Shown here: positions 1 through 4,842 of the stretch, in pieces | How the letters are laid out: each line of letters begins with the position of its first letter | Numbering within the stretch: the first letter of the stretch is position 1 | Source of the DNA: Terriglobales bacterium | Lineage (GTDB): Bacteria > Acidobacteriota > Terriglobia > Terriglobales > Gp1-AA117 | Length of the DNA stretch: 5,579 nucleotides | Direction: 5' to 3' | NCBI GenBank assembly: GCA_030150795.1 | Contig: JASLFF010000664.1 | Location: forward strand, 1-5,579 | Position numbers and translations under genes: made by a program | The notes under the pieces: model-generated | What the model saw: the letters and a program-made list of their open reading frames with translations, nothing else | The model's database searches: none | What the model was told of the DNA's origin: nothing

Positions 1-92
1 CTTACGTAAAGAAATTTCACAACATGCTAGAACCCGCAACGCAAAATGTCCATTAAATTTTTCTAAAGAGGCAATTTCAGAAAGGCTTGATC

Positions 93-109
93 TCACATGC
101 CCGATGTGA
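93..109. promoter_or_regulatory. Perfect inverted repeat upstream of fabI, possible operator
   Basis: TCACAT (93-98) and ATGTGA (104-109) are exact reverse complements separated by five bases (GCCCG). The site lies about 70 bases upstream of the fabI start. A dyad of this size fits a homodimeric transcription-factor site, and it could equally form a small hairpin in the leader. I could not place a convincing -35/-10 pair next to it, so its relation to the promoter is unknown. The half-sites read outward compared with a CRP site (TGTGA then TCACA), so I do not call it a CRP site. Confidence 0.4.
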
Positions 110-164
110 CGCCTCGGTTACTCCCATTCTTGCGCCGTTCCTGTTATCCTGAGCGGTTTCACAC

Positions 165-173
165 GGGGTGAGG
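165..173 (+). promoter_or_regulatory. Ribosome binding site of fabI
   Basis: GGGGTGAGG ends eight bases before the ATG at 182. This spacing favours the ATG at 182 over the in-frame ATG at 191, which would sit 17 bases away. Confidence 0.65.
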
Positions 174-181
174 TCCAACGT

Positions 182-949
182 ATGCTGAGCATGCAAGGAA
201 AGAACGTGGTTATTTTTGGCGTGGCCAACAAACGCAGCATCGCGTGGGCCATTGCCCAGCGCCTGAATGAGGCCGGAGCCAAGCTCGTTATCACCTACCA
301 AAACGAACGCCTGAAGGCCGAGGCGCATGACCTGATTACTTCTTTGCCCGGCGCACAAGCTTTTCAATGCGACGTCTCCAACGACGCGGAGATTGACACA
401 CTCTACGCTCAGCTCAAGCAGCACTTCGGTCAACTAGACGCAGTAGTACATTCCGTGGCTTATGCTCCCGCCGAGGAGTTGAAGGGCGATTTCGTGAATA
501 CGTCGCGCGAGGGCTTTCGAATCGCCCACGACGTGAGTGTTTACTCTCTGATTGCAGTGACGCGCGCCGCAGCCCCGCTGATGACAAATGGCGGAAGCGT
601 GATCACGCTGAGTTACTTTGGCGCCGAAAAAGTTGTGCCCGGATACAACGTAATGGGCGTGGCCAAAGCTGCGCTGGAAGCCACTGTCCGTTACCTTGCC
701 AATAGCCTGGGAGAGAAGAAGATTCGAGTGAACGCCATCTCCGCCGGCCCCATCAAGACACTGGCCGCCCGCGGCGTAGGCGATTTCAGCCAGATGCTCA
801 AGAACCATGCCGAGCATGCGCCGCTCAAGCGAAACGTGGAACCGAGGGAGGTTGGCGATACGGCACTGTTCCTCTCTTCCGATCTCGGCTCAGGAATCAC
901 CGGCGAGACTATCTACGTGGACTGCGGCTACAACATCATGGGATTTTAG
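182..949 (+). CDS. fabI: Enoyl-[acyl-carrier-protein] reductase (NADH), FabI
   Basis: This cytosolic enzyme reduces the trans-2-enoyl-ACP double bond in the last step of each type II fatty-acid elongation cycle. The protein has 255 residues, close to the usual FabI length of about 260, and looks complete. Visible signatures are the N-terminal Rossmann motif GVANKRSIAWAIAQ (13-26), the SVAYAP segment (91-96), and the catalytic pair Tyr145 in SYFGAEK and Tyr155 in GYNVMGVAK with Lys162. These follow the FabI Y-x6-K arrangement and are offset by one from E. coli Y146/Y156/K163. ISAGPIKTLAARGV (186-199) is the substrate-loop region, and GETIYVDCGYNIMG closes the protein. The residue matching E. 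coli Gly93 is Ala93, as in many Gram-positive FabI proteins; substitutions at Gly93 affect triclosan sensitivity in E. coli, but no phenotype can be read from this. The gene appears monocistronic or is followed by one small gene. Confidence 0.97.
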   Translation: MLSMQGKNVVIFGVANKRSIAWAIAQRLNEAGAKLVITYQNERLKAEAHDLITSLPGAQAFQCDVSNDAEIDTLYAQLKQHFGQLDAVVHSVAYAPAEELKGDFVNTSREGFRIAHDVSVYSLIAVTRAAAPLMTNGGSVITLSYFGAEKVVPGYNVMGVAKAALEATVRYLANSLGEKKIRVNAISAGPIKTLAARGVGDFSQMLKNHAEHAPLKRNVEPREVGDTALFLSSDLGSGITGETIYVDCGYNIMGF

Positions 950-984
950 ATTTTTGAAATCCCGAACCCGCGGTTTGTGCGGGT
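940..984 (+). terminator. Two small hairpins after fabI, possible weak terminator or attenuator
   Basis: GGGATTT (940-946) pairs with AAATCCC (957-963) around a 10-base loop and spans the fabI stop codon. ACCCGC (966-971) then pairs with GCGGGT (979-984) around a 7-base loop. Neither stem is followed by a T-run, so this is not a standard intrinsic terminator. It may only slow or partly end transcription before the small downstream gene. Confidence in a terminator role is low; the pairing itself is seen directly. Confidence 0.3.
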
Positions 985-1032
985 GAGGGAACCCTACTAT
1001 CTTCATTGCTTTCGAGGGAACAGAAACCTCCC

Positions 1033-1218
1033 ATGCCACGCGCCAAAATCCTTATCGCTTACATTGTGATCGACCTGCTGATTGTCGCTGGCGTGGTATG
1101 GTGCGTTTTTCAGCACGTGCCGGTAAACAAGTATTTCTTTCCGGCCATTGTGCTTTTCATGGCAAATGGAGCGTGGCTGGTGGTGATGACGGTGAGGAAG
1201 ACGCCGCCGCGAATCTAA
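1033..1218 (+). CDS. Small two-helix membrane protein of unknown function
   Basis: The ATG at 1033 gives a 61-residue protein that I do not recognise. It starts MPRAKI and has two clear hydrophobic segments, at about residues 6-26 (ILIAYIVIDLLIVAGVVWCV) and 35-54 (FFPAIVLFMANGAWLVVM). A short polar turn (QHVPVNKY) joins them, and the tail is basic (VRKTPPRI). Positive charge at both ends suggests both termini are cytoplasmic, making a helical hairpin. A GAGGGAA stretch (1014-1020) lies 12 bases upstream, a little far for a strong ribosome site. An in-frame TTG at 1006 would add nine polar residues (LSREQKPPM), but it is less attractive. The gene lies 83 bases after fabI on the same strand and may be read through from it. 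Nothing supports a specific function. Confidence 0.65.
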   Translation: MPRAKILIAYIVIDLLIVAGVVWCVFQHVPVNKYFFPAIVLFMANGAWLVVMTVRKTPPRI

Positions 1219-1266
1219 AACCTTGGAAACACAGAGGAAAGGAGGCAGCGGAGGAGAAAATTTTAC

Positions 1267-1293
1267 CGCGGATTTGCGCGGATGAACGCGGAT
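1267..1293. repeat. Three exact CGCGGAT units at 10-bp period
   Basis: CGCGGAT occurs at 1267-1273, 1277-1283 and 1287-1293, an exact 10-base period close to one helical turn. The spacers are TTG and GAA. The array sits between the arms of the inverted repeat in the convergent gap and is flanked by TTTTAC on the left and AAAAAAC on the right. Similar GCGGATNNNN strings occur as dispersed intergenic repeats in various environmental genomes. I see no coding role; the in-frame reading on either strand is low-complexity. Confidence 0.6.
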
Positions 1294-1300
1294 AAAAAAC

Positions 1301-1321
1301 TCCTGCGCCTGACAAGCAGGA
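1301..1321. other. Small hairpin in the convergent gap
   Basis: TCCTGC (1301-1306) pairs with GCAGGA (1316-1321) around a nine-base loop. On the plus strand it is followed, about 35 bases later, by a pyrimidine tract that is T-rich. It could contribute to ending transcription of the small membrane-protein gene, but the T-run is too far away for a standard intrinsic terminator. Confidence 0.3.
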
Positions 1322-1355
1322 AGCTCTACCATTTTCGTATCCTGATCAACTTCAA

Positions 1356-1383
1356 TCTTTTTCTTCTTTTTTTTCTTTCCTCC
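1356..1383. other. 28-base pure pyrimidine tract
   Basis: Every base from 1356 to 1383 is C or T, including an uninterrupted run of eight Ts near 1367-1374. It lies just downstream of the tsaE stop codon, as a purine tract on the tsaE mRNA, and runs into the right arm of the inverted repeat. Such tracts can adopt unusual structure or mark repeat remnants; no function is shown. Confidence 0.6.
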
Positions 1384-1405
1384 GTGTCCTCTGTTCCTCC
1401 GCGTT

Positions 1406-1852
1406 TCAAAGATGTTGGGCTTTGACTGTAATAACGCGATCATCAGTTCCACGATGCGCAATCGCAATCTCCACGTCGCGCTCTTTGGCAAACCTCTGAA
1501 ACTTCTCTCCCCACTCGATCAGCAGGATGCTTTGCGCGGTCATCAGATCGTCAAGAGCCAGCGTGTCGAGTTCGCGCTGCGTGTCGATGCGGTAAAGATC
1601 GATGTGGTAGAGAGTCACGACGGGGCCGCGATATTCGTGGATCAGTGTGAATGTCGGGCTGGTAACGTCTTCCGCTTTGGCCGCCTGGAAACCTTCCGCA
1701 ATGCCTTTGACCATGGTGGTCTTCCCTGCTCCCAGATCGCCACGCAAAAGCACGATGCCTCCCGGCTTGAGGTCGGCGACCAGGCGTCGGCCAAGTTCCG
1801 TGGTCTCTTCGGCGGAGTGGGTTTGAAAAGTCTTCATCGCTCCAGTTTTCAT
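1406..1852 (-). CDS. tsaE: tRNA t6A biosynthesis ATPase TsaE
   Basis: TsaE is the small ATPase that works with TsaB, TsaC and TsaD to make N6-threonylcarbamoyladenosine at position 37 of ANN-decoding tRNAs in the cytosol. From the ATG at 1852 the protein has 148 residues, matching the family (about 150). Visible motifs are the Walker A loop GDLGAGKTT (38-46), SPTFTLIHEY (65-74), LYHIDLYR (81-88) with its conserved Asp85, and LIEWGEKF (111-118) with the conserved Trp114. I chose 1852 because its ATG overlaps the nnr stop (ATGA), which gives translational coupling. A second ATG at 1837 (MKTFQTHS) fits the usual N-terminus equally well. An ATG further upstream at 1894 lies inside nnr and is unlikely. 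The gene is last in the channel-nnr-tsaE operon. The nnr-tsaE pairing is also known from E. coli (yjeF-yjeE), which supports both calls. Confidence 0.95.
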   Translation of the reverse strand: MKTGAMKTFQTHSAEETTELGRRLVADLKPGGIVLLRGDLGAGKTTMVKGIAEGFQAAKAEDVTSPTFTLIHEYRGPVVTLYHIDLYRIDTQRELDTLALDDLMTAQSILLIEWGEKFQRFAKERDVEIAIAHRGTDDRVITVKAQHL

Positions 1853-3579
1853 CGCTGAAGATAGGCAAAGTTGCTGCGGGATTCCTCTTCGCAAACGGCA
1901 AAGGCTTCGCCAAGGCAGTTGATGATGTCCGTGGCGATCATGGATTGCTGGCCATAAAGCGACGCGGCGATATCTCCGGCGAGGCCGTGGAGATAGACGG
2001 CGCGCGCAACCCCGAGCGCCGTAATCAGGTCGCGGGCCTCCCTGACTTTGGCTGCTATTTTCGCGGCGGCAACATTCGCCATCTCCGGATCTGATTTTTT
2101 TGCCAGCTCTTTGATTTTCTTTCCTTCAGGATCATCGCCTGGACGCCATCCGACGGAAGATCCTTGCAGAGGCCTTTGCGCAAGGACGGCAGCAACAATT
2201 CCAGTAAGCACGTCGCCTGAGCCGCCTTTGGCCATTCCCGGATTTCCGGTCAAGTTAATCCACACGTGTCCATGCGGGCTGGCAATGACGGTACGATGCC
2301 CTTTCAAAACGACGCAAGCGCGGGTCAATTCCGCGGCGCGTCTGGCAGCCCCAACACGATTGGCCTGGATGGCCGGAACAGGGGAGCCGATAAGCCGCGA
2401 CATTTCGCCGGGATGCGGCGTGAGCACACGGAAAGAATAGTCGTCGGCGTCCGGCTGGATTTCTTCACCATGTCCAGCAAAAGCATTGATCCCATCGGCA
2501 TCGATGACCAGCGAGGCAGTGCAAATGCTTACAAAGTCACGGATGAACTCCGCCGTCTCCTCATTCTGCGAAAGCCCGGGACCGAGAGCGACCACGGTTT
2601 TGCCTTTCAAAAGCTGCTCGCGTCGCGCCAGGGCCAGAATCGAAACCGTGCCGTCAGCGGTCTCCTCCAGCAGCTCAGTCATCAGTTCCGGCGCAGATGC
2701 CGCGACAACGCTTTGCACAGACTTGGGAGATGCCACGGTTACGAGTCCGGCGCCGGTCCTGAGAGCCGCCAGCCCAGCCATGGCCGGTGCGCCGCTCTTG
2801 CCTACTGAGCCGCCGATCACTAGCACATGGCCAAAATCCCCTTTATTGGCATCAGGACGGCGTTGCAGGGCCAGCGCCTGCACATCGGCACTGGTTACCG
2901 CGTCCTGACGCAGCGAGGCGTGTTGAGCCACCAGGTTAAGAGGAGAACCAATATGGGCGATGGCAATGGGACCATCCGTAAGATCAGCAAACACCAGAGC
3001 AGACTTGGGAGCGGTGAAAGAGACTATGCCATCGGCGTGAACGAAGGAAGAGTAATCAAAAGCGTTCTCATTGGCATCAGCGTCCACACCAGACGGCAGA
3101 TCAACAGAAAGCACCCAGCCTGTAGCTTTGTTGATGCGAATGATTGCTTTTTCTGCAAGACCCTTCAGTGGCGGCTTGAATCCTGTGCCAAGAATCGCAT
3201 CGAGAATCAGATCAGATTTGAGCGCCTGCTCAATTTCAGGCTTGCTGAGGTCTTTTTCTTCGGCGATCCACAAGGCCGGCACAGATAGCTTCTTGAACAT
3301 TTCAGCCGCATCACCGCGCAGATCGTCCGGCCCTTTGGCCAGCACGATGACGGAAACTTTCTTTCCAGCTTCATGCAGCTTGCGCGCCGCAACGAATCCA
3401 TCGCCGCCGTTGTTGCCTTTGCCGCAGACGACGCACACAGAGTCAAAGTCGAAATGCTTCTGCGCAAATTCAGTCACGGCCGCGCCCGCGTTTTCCATCA
3501 ACGTGAGTGACGAAACGCCGTGCTTCTCAGTGGTTGCGCGGTCAATGGCGCGCATCTCTTCCGCGGTAACGATTTTCAT
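1849..3579 (-). CDS. nnr: Bifunctional NAD(P)H-hydrate repair enzyme (epimerase plus ADP-dependent dehydratase)
   Basis: The enzyme repairs damaged, hydrated NADH and NADPH: the N-terminal domain interconverts the R and S forms of NAD(P)HX, and the C-terminal domain dehydrates the S form using ADP. It has 576 residues, longer than the usual 490-530. Epimerase (YjeF_N) signatures at about 1-215 are GKGNNGGDG (53-61), ILDAILGTG (125-133) with Asp127, and SVDLPSGVDAD (158-168). Dehydratase, ribokinase-fold signatures are NKGDFGHVLVIGGS (245-258), GPGL (333-336), DADG (360-363), LTPHPGE (386-392), LKGHRTVI (425-432) and NPGMAKGGSGDVLTG (446-460). VYLHGLAGD (528-536) and MIATDII (547-553) follow. 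An unusual charged insertion lies at about 468-522. The start overlaps the channel gene's stop (ATGA) and has no clear Shine-Dalgarno sequence, so it is probably coupled. The stop overlaps the tsaE start in the same way. Confidence 0.96.
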   Translation of the reverse strand: MKIVTAEEMRAIDRATTEKHGVSSLTLMENAGAAVTEFAQKHFDFDSVCVVCGKGNNGGDGFVAARKLHEAGKKVSVIVLAKGPDDLRGDAAEMFKKLSVPALWIAEEKDLSKPEIEQALKSDLILDAILGTGFKPPLKGLAEKAIIRINKATGWVLSVDLPSGVDADANENAFDYSSFVHADGIVSFTAPKSALVFADLTDGPIAIAHIGSPLNLVAQHASLRQDAVTSADVQALALQRRPDANKGDFGHVLVIGGSVGKSGAPAMAGLAALRTGAGLVTVASPKSVQSVVAASAPELMTELLEETADGTVSILALARREQLLKGKTVVALGPGLSQNEETAEFIRDFVSICTASLVIDADGINAFAGHGEEIQPDADDYSFRVLTPHPGEMSRLIGSPVPAIQANRVGAARRAAELTRACVVLKGHRTVIASPHGHVWINLTGNPGMAKGGSGDVLTGIVAAVLAQRPLQGSSVGWRPGDDPEGKKIKELAKKSDPEMANVAAAKIAAKVREARDLITALGVARAVYLHGLAGDIAASLYGQQSMIATDIINCLGEAFAVCEEESRSNFAYLQR

Positions 3580-4598
3580 GGGCGCGTACGGACGGCGCTG
3601 GCCGCCAGCGATTCCAGCTTGGCAAGTTGCGCGGTTTCTCCCATGGCGATCAAAAAATCGTCGGGGCCAATGGTCTCATGGGCTTCAGGGTTGAAGCGCG
3701 TATTGCCGTCTGCGTGACGGATGGCCAAAATCATGATGCCAAAGTTGTGGTGGATGCCGGAACTGCCAACTGTTGTGCCCGCGAGCGACGATTTGGGCAT
3801 GATCCTGATTTCCTCAATCAGCATCTGGAAATTTCCGGAGCGGTCGCTGGTGATGTCGAGAAAATCGAGCAAGTGTGGACGCAGGAAGCTTTGGGCAATG
3901 CGATGCCCGGCGGCGGCGTAGGGCGAGATTACAATATCGGCCCCGGCGGTCTTCAGATGCTTTTCCGCCGCTTCCTCACTGGCGCGGGCAATGATCTTAA
4001 GCCGCGGATTCAAGCTGCGCGCGGTGAGCACAATATAAATGTTCGTAGCGTCCGTGGTGGTGGCAGCTACCAGCCCGGCGGCGCGGTCAATGCCGGCATC
4101 GCGCAAGGTTTTCTCGCTGGCGGCGTCACCCACCAGGGCCAGCCATTTGGGATCAAGGGCTTCTATGCTGGCTTCATCGTTTTCAATGATCACAAAAGGA
4201 CAGGGCTTGCGCGCAAGCTCATTGGCCACGCTGTGGCCCACACGGCCTGCGCCGCAAATAATGTAGTGGTCCCTGAGACCGGCGATGTCGCGTTCCATAC
4301 GGCGTTTACCGAAGACCTTGACCAGTTCGAATTCTAGCAAAGCCTGCGTCAGCGCTCCGATCATAAGAAAGACCAGCGATACGCCGGCAATAATAATGAC
4401 GACGTTGAAAACGCGCCCGGCGTGGGAAAGCGGATGGACTTCCTGGTATCCGATGGTGCTTAGCGTGATCACCACCATGTAAAAGCTATCGAACCAGCCC
4501 CAGCCTTCGATGAAATGAAAACCTACCGTCCCGGCCGCGCTGAGCAGCAGCAGGGCCGCGGTAAAGATCTTCAGCAGGCGAAAGCGACGGAGGTTCAG
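3576..4598 (-). CDS. Two-helix potassium-channel-like protein with cytoplasmic RCK (TrkA-N/TrkA-C) domains
   Basis: This is likely a ligand-gated ion channel of the inner membrane. From the proposed CTG at 4598 it has 340 residues. TM1 is at about 8-30 (LLKIFTAALLLLSAAGTVGF), the pore helix and filter at 38-53 (ITLSTIGYQE) and TM2 at 64-88 (FNVVIIIAGVSLVFLMIGAL). An RCK-N Rossmann domain (about 110-235) follows with GAGRVG at 116-121, an acidic residue after VIIEN (139) and VGDAASE. An RCK-C domain (about 250-335) contains LAGTTVGSSGI and GPDDFLIAMG. The first ATG in frame is at 4478 and would delete TM1 and part of the pore region. The frame is open back to a TAA at 4623-4625 and has no ATG, GTG or TTG before 4478, but the CTG at 4598 has AGGAG six bases upstream. 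The filter lacks the second Gly of GYG, so ion selectivity is uncertain. It is first in the operon with nnr and tsaE. Confidence 0.88.
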   Translation of the reverse strand: MNLRRFRLLKIFTAALLLLSAAGTVGFHFIEGWGWFDSFYMVVITLSTIGYQEVHPLSHAGRVFNVVIIIAGVSLVFLMIGALTQALLEFELVKVFGKRRMERDIAGLRDHYIICGAGRVGHSVANELARKPCPFVIIENDEASIEALDPKWLALVGDAASEKTLRDAGIDRAAGLVAATTTDATNIYIVLTARSLNPRLKIIARASEEAAEKHLKTAGADIVISPYAAAGHRIAQSFLRPHLLDFLDITSDRSGNFQMLIEEIRIMPKSSLAGTTVGSSGIHHNFGIMILAIRHADGNTRFNPEAHETIGPDDFLIAMGETAQLAKLESLAASAVRTRP

Positions 4599-4604
4599 AG
4601 GAGA

Positions 4605-4609
4605 CTCCT
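4605..4609 (-). promoter_or_regulatory. Shine-Dalgarno site that supports a CTG start for the channel gene
   Basis: On the minus strand AGGAG is followed by six bases (TCTCCT) and then CTG AAC CTC CGT. The distance is ideal for ribosome binding, and there is no alternative standard start codon upstream of the pore-coding region. This site is the main reason for starting the channel at 4598. Confidence 0.5.
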
Positions 4610-4645
4610 GATCGAGTTCATTTTAGATCAAAAGGAAAGTCTAAC

Positions 4646-4669
4646 CACCGAGGCACCGAGGCACGGAGA
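4646..4669. repeat. Short tandem repeat, three 8-bp units (CACCGAGG type)
   Basis: CACCGAGG occurs at 4646-4653 and 4654-4661, followed by a diverged unit, CACGGAGA (4662-4669). It is then followed by AAAACCGGGAACAGGGACCGAGGGG. The last unit resembles the CACGGAGGAAA portion of the right arm at 1377-1411 (read on the minus strand), so both gaps probably carry members of one dispersed intergenic repeat family. It lies in the leader of the channel operon. Apart from this and the hairpins near 4776-4833, I see no gene and no clear promoter in the gap 4626-4842. Confidence 0.55.
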
Positions 4670-4775
4670 AAACCGGGAACAGGGACCGAGGGGAATCATG
4701 CCCACCGCACAGCAGATCTATTGACCGTGAGACAAGAGAATGCCGCGATCCCGTGGTGAATACTCGGGTGTCGCG

Positions 4776-4798
4776 GGCCATCGGCGGCTTGAATGGCC
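4776..4798. other. Inverted repeat in the gap between permease and channel genes
   Basis: GGCCAT (4776-4781) and ATGGCC (4793-4798) are exact reverse complements around an 11-base loop. The site is the second hairpin after the permease stop codon and may belong to the same 3' element as the hairpin at 4816-4833. No T-run follows on the minus strand. Confidence 0.35.
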
Positions 4799-4815
4799 GT
4801 CGTGAATTTGTGGCG

Positions 4816-4833
4816 GTAGCGATCCCTCGCTAC
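4816..4833 (-). terminator. Hairpin just after the permease gene, possible terminator or dispersed repeat
   Basis: On the minus strand GTAGCGA pairs with TCGCTAC around a GGGA tetraloop, which fits the stable GNRA type. It begins nine bases after the permease stop codon (4843-4845). No T-run follows the stem, so it is not a classical intrinsic terminator. The stretch CCCGAGCGTAGCGAGGGA resembles a repeat seen between genes in many bacterial genomes, whose conceptual translation reads PERSEGS, so it may be a repeat copy that also acts as a transcript end. Confidence 0.45.
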
Positions 4834-4842
4834 GCTCGGGAC

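Larger units (their letters stand above)
1222..1411. repeat. Imperfect 35-bp inverted repeat of GAGG-rich units bounding the convergent gap
   Basis: The left arm (1222-1256, starting CTTGGAAACACAGAGGAAA) and the reverse complement of the right arm (1377-1411, starting CTTTGAAACGCGGAGGAAC) agree at about 26 of 35 positions when aligned by eye without gaps. Both are built from purine-rich GAGG/GGAGG units spaced eight to ten bases apart, a pattern typical of dispersed intergenic repeats in some soil bacteria. The right arm includes the tsaE stop codon. Transcribed from either side, the arms could form a long imperfect hairpin in this convergent gap, so the element may help end transcription from both directions. 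Confidence 0.5.

Noticed and set aside
2..9. Palindrome TTACGTAA at the window edge
   Set aside because: An 8-base palindrome is expected by chance at this scale and has no supporting context.
87..150. Possible sigma-70 promoter for fabI (TTGATC near 87, TATCCT near 145, TTGCGC near 130)
   Set aside because: None of the pairs has a spacing near 17 bases, so no promoter call is justified.
1006..1032. TTG start nine codons upstream for the small membrane protein
   Set aside because: The added residues are polar and unlike a membrane-protein start, and the nearest purine-rich stretch (GGGTGAGGGAA) is about 15 bases away; the ATG at 1033 is simpler.
1003..1491. 162-codon open frame on the minus strand across the convergent gap and into tsaE
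   Set aside because: It is low-complexity (a long Lys run from the pyrimidine tract), crosses repeats and overlaps the better-supported tsaE and the small membrane-protein gene.
2048..3694. Several plus-strand open frames of 130-207 codons opposite nnr
   Set aside because: They mirror the codon structure of nnr, are rich in Arg/Ser/Pro/Gly, have no recognisable motif and disappear once nnr is accepted.
3627..4337. 236-codon plus-strand open frame opposite the channel gene
   Set aside because: The channel frame has clear pore and RCK motifs. The opposite frame has no domain features and looks like a shadow typical of GC-rich DNA.
4515..4724. Open frame whose translation includes TTEAPRHGE
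   Set aside because: This is the conceptual translation of the CACCGAGG-type intergenic repeat, with no ribosome site and no family.
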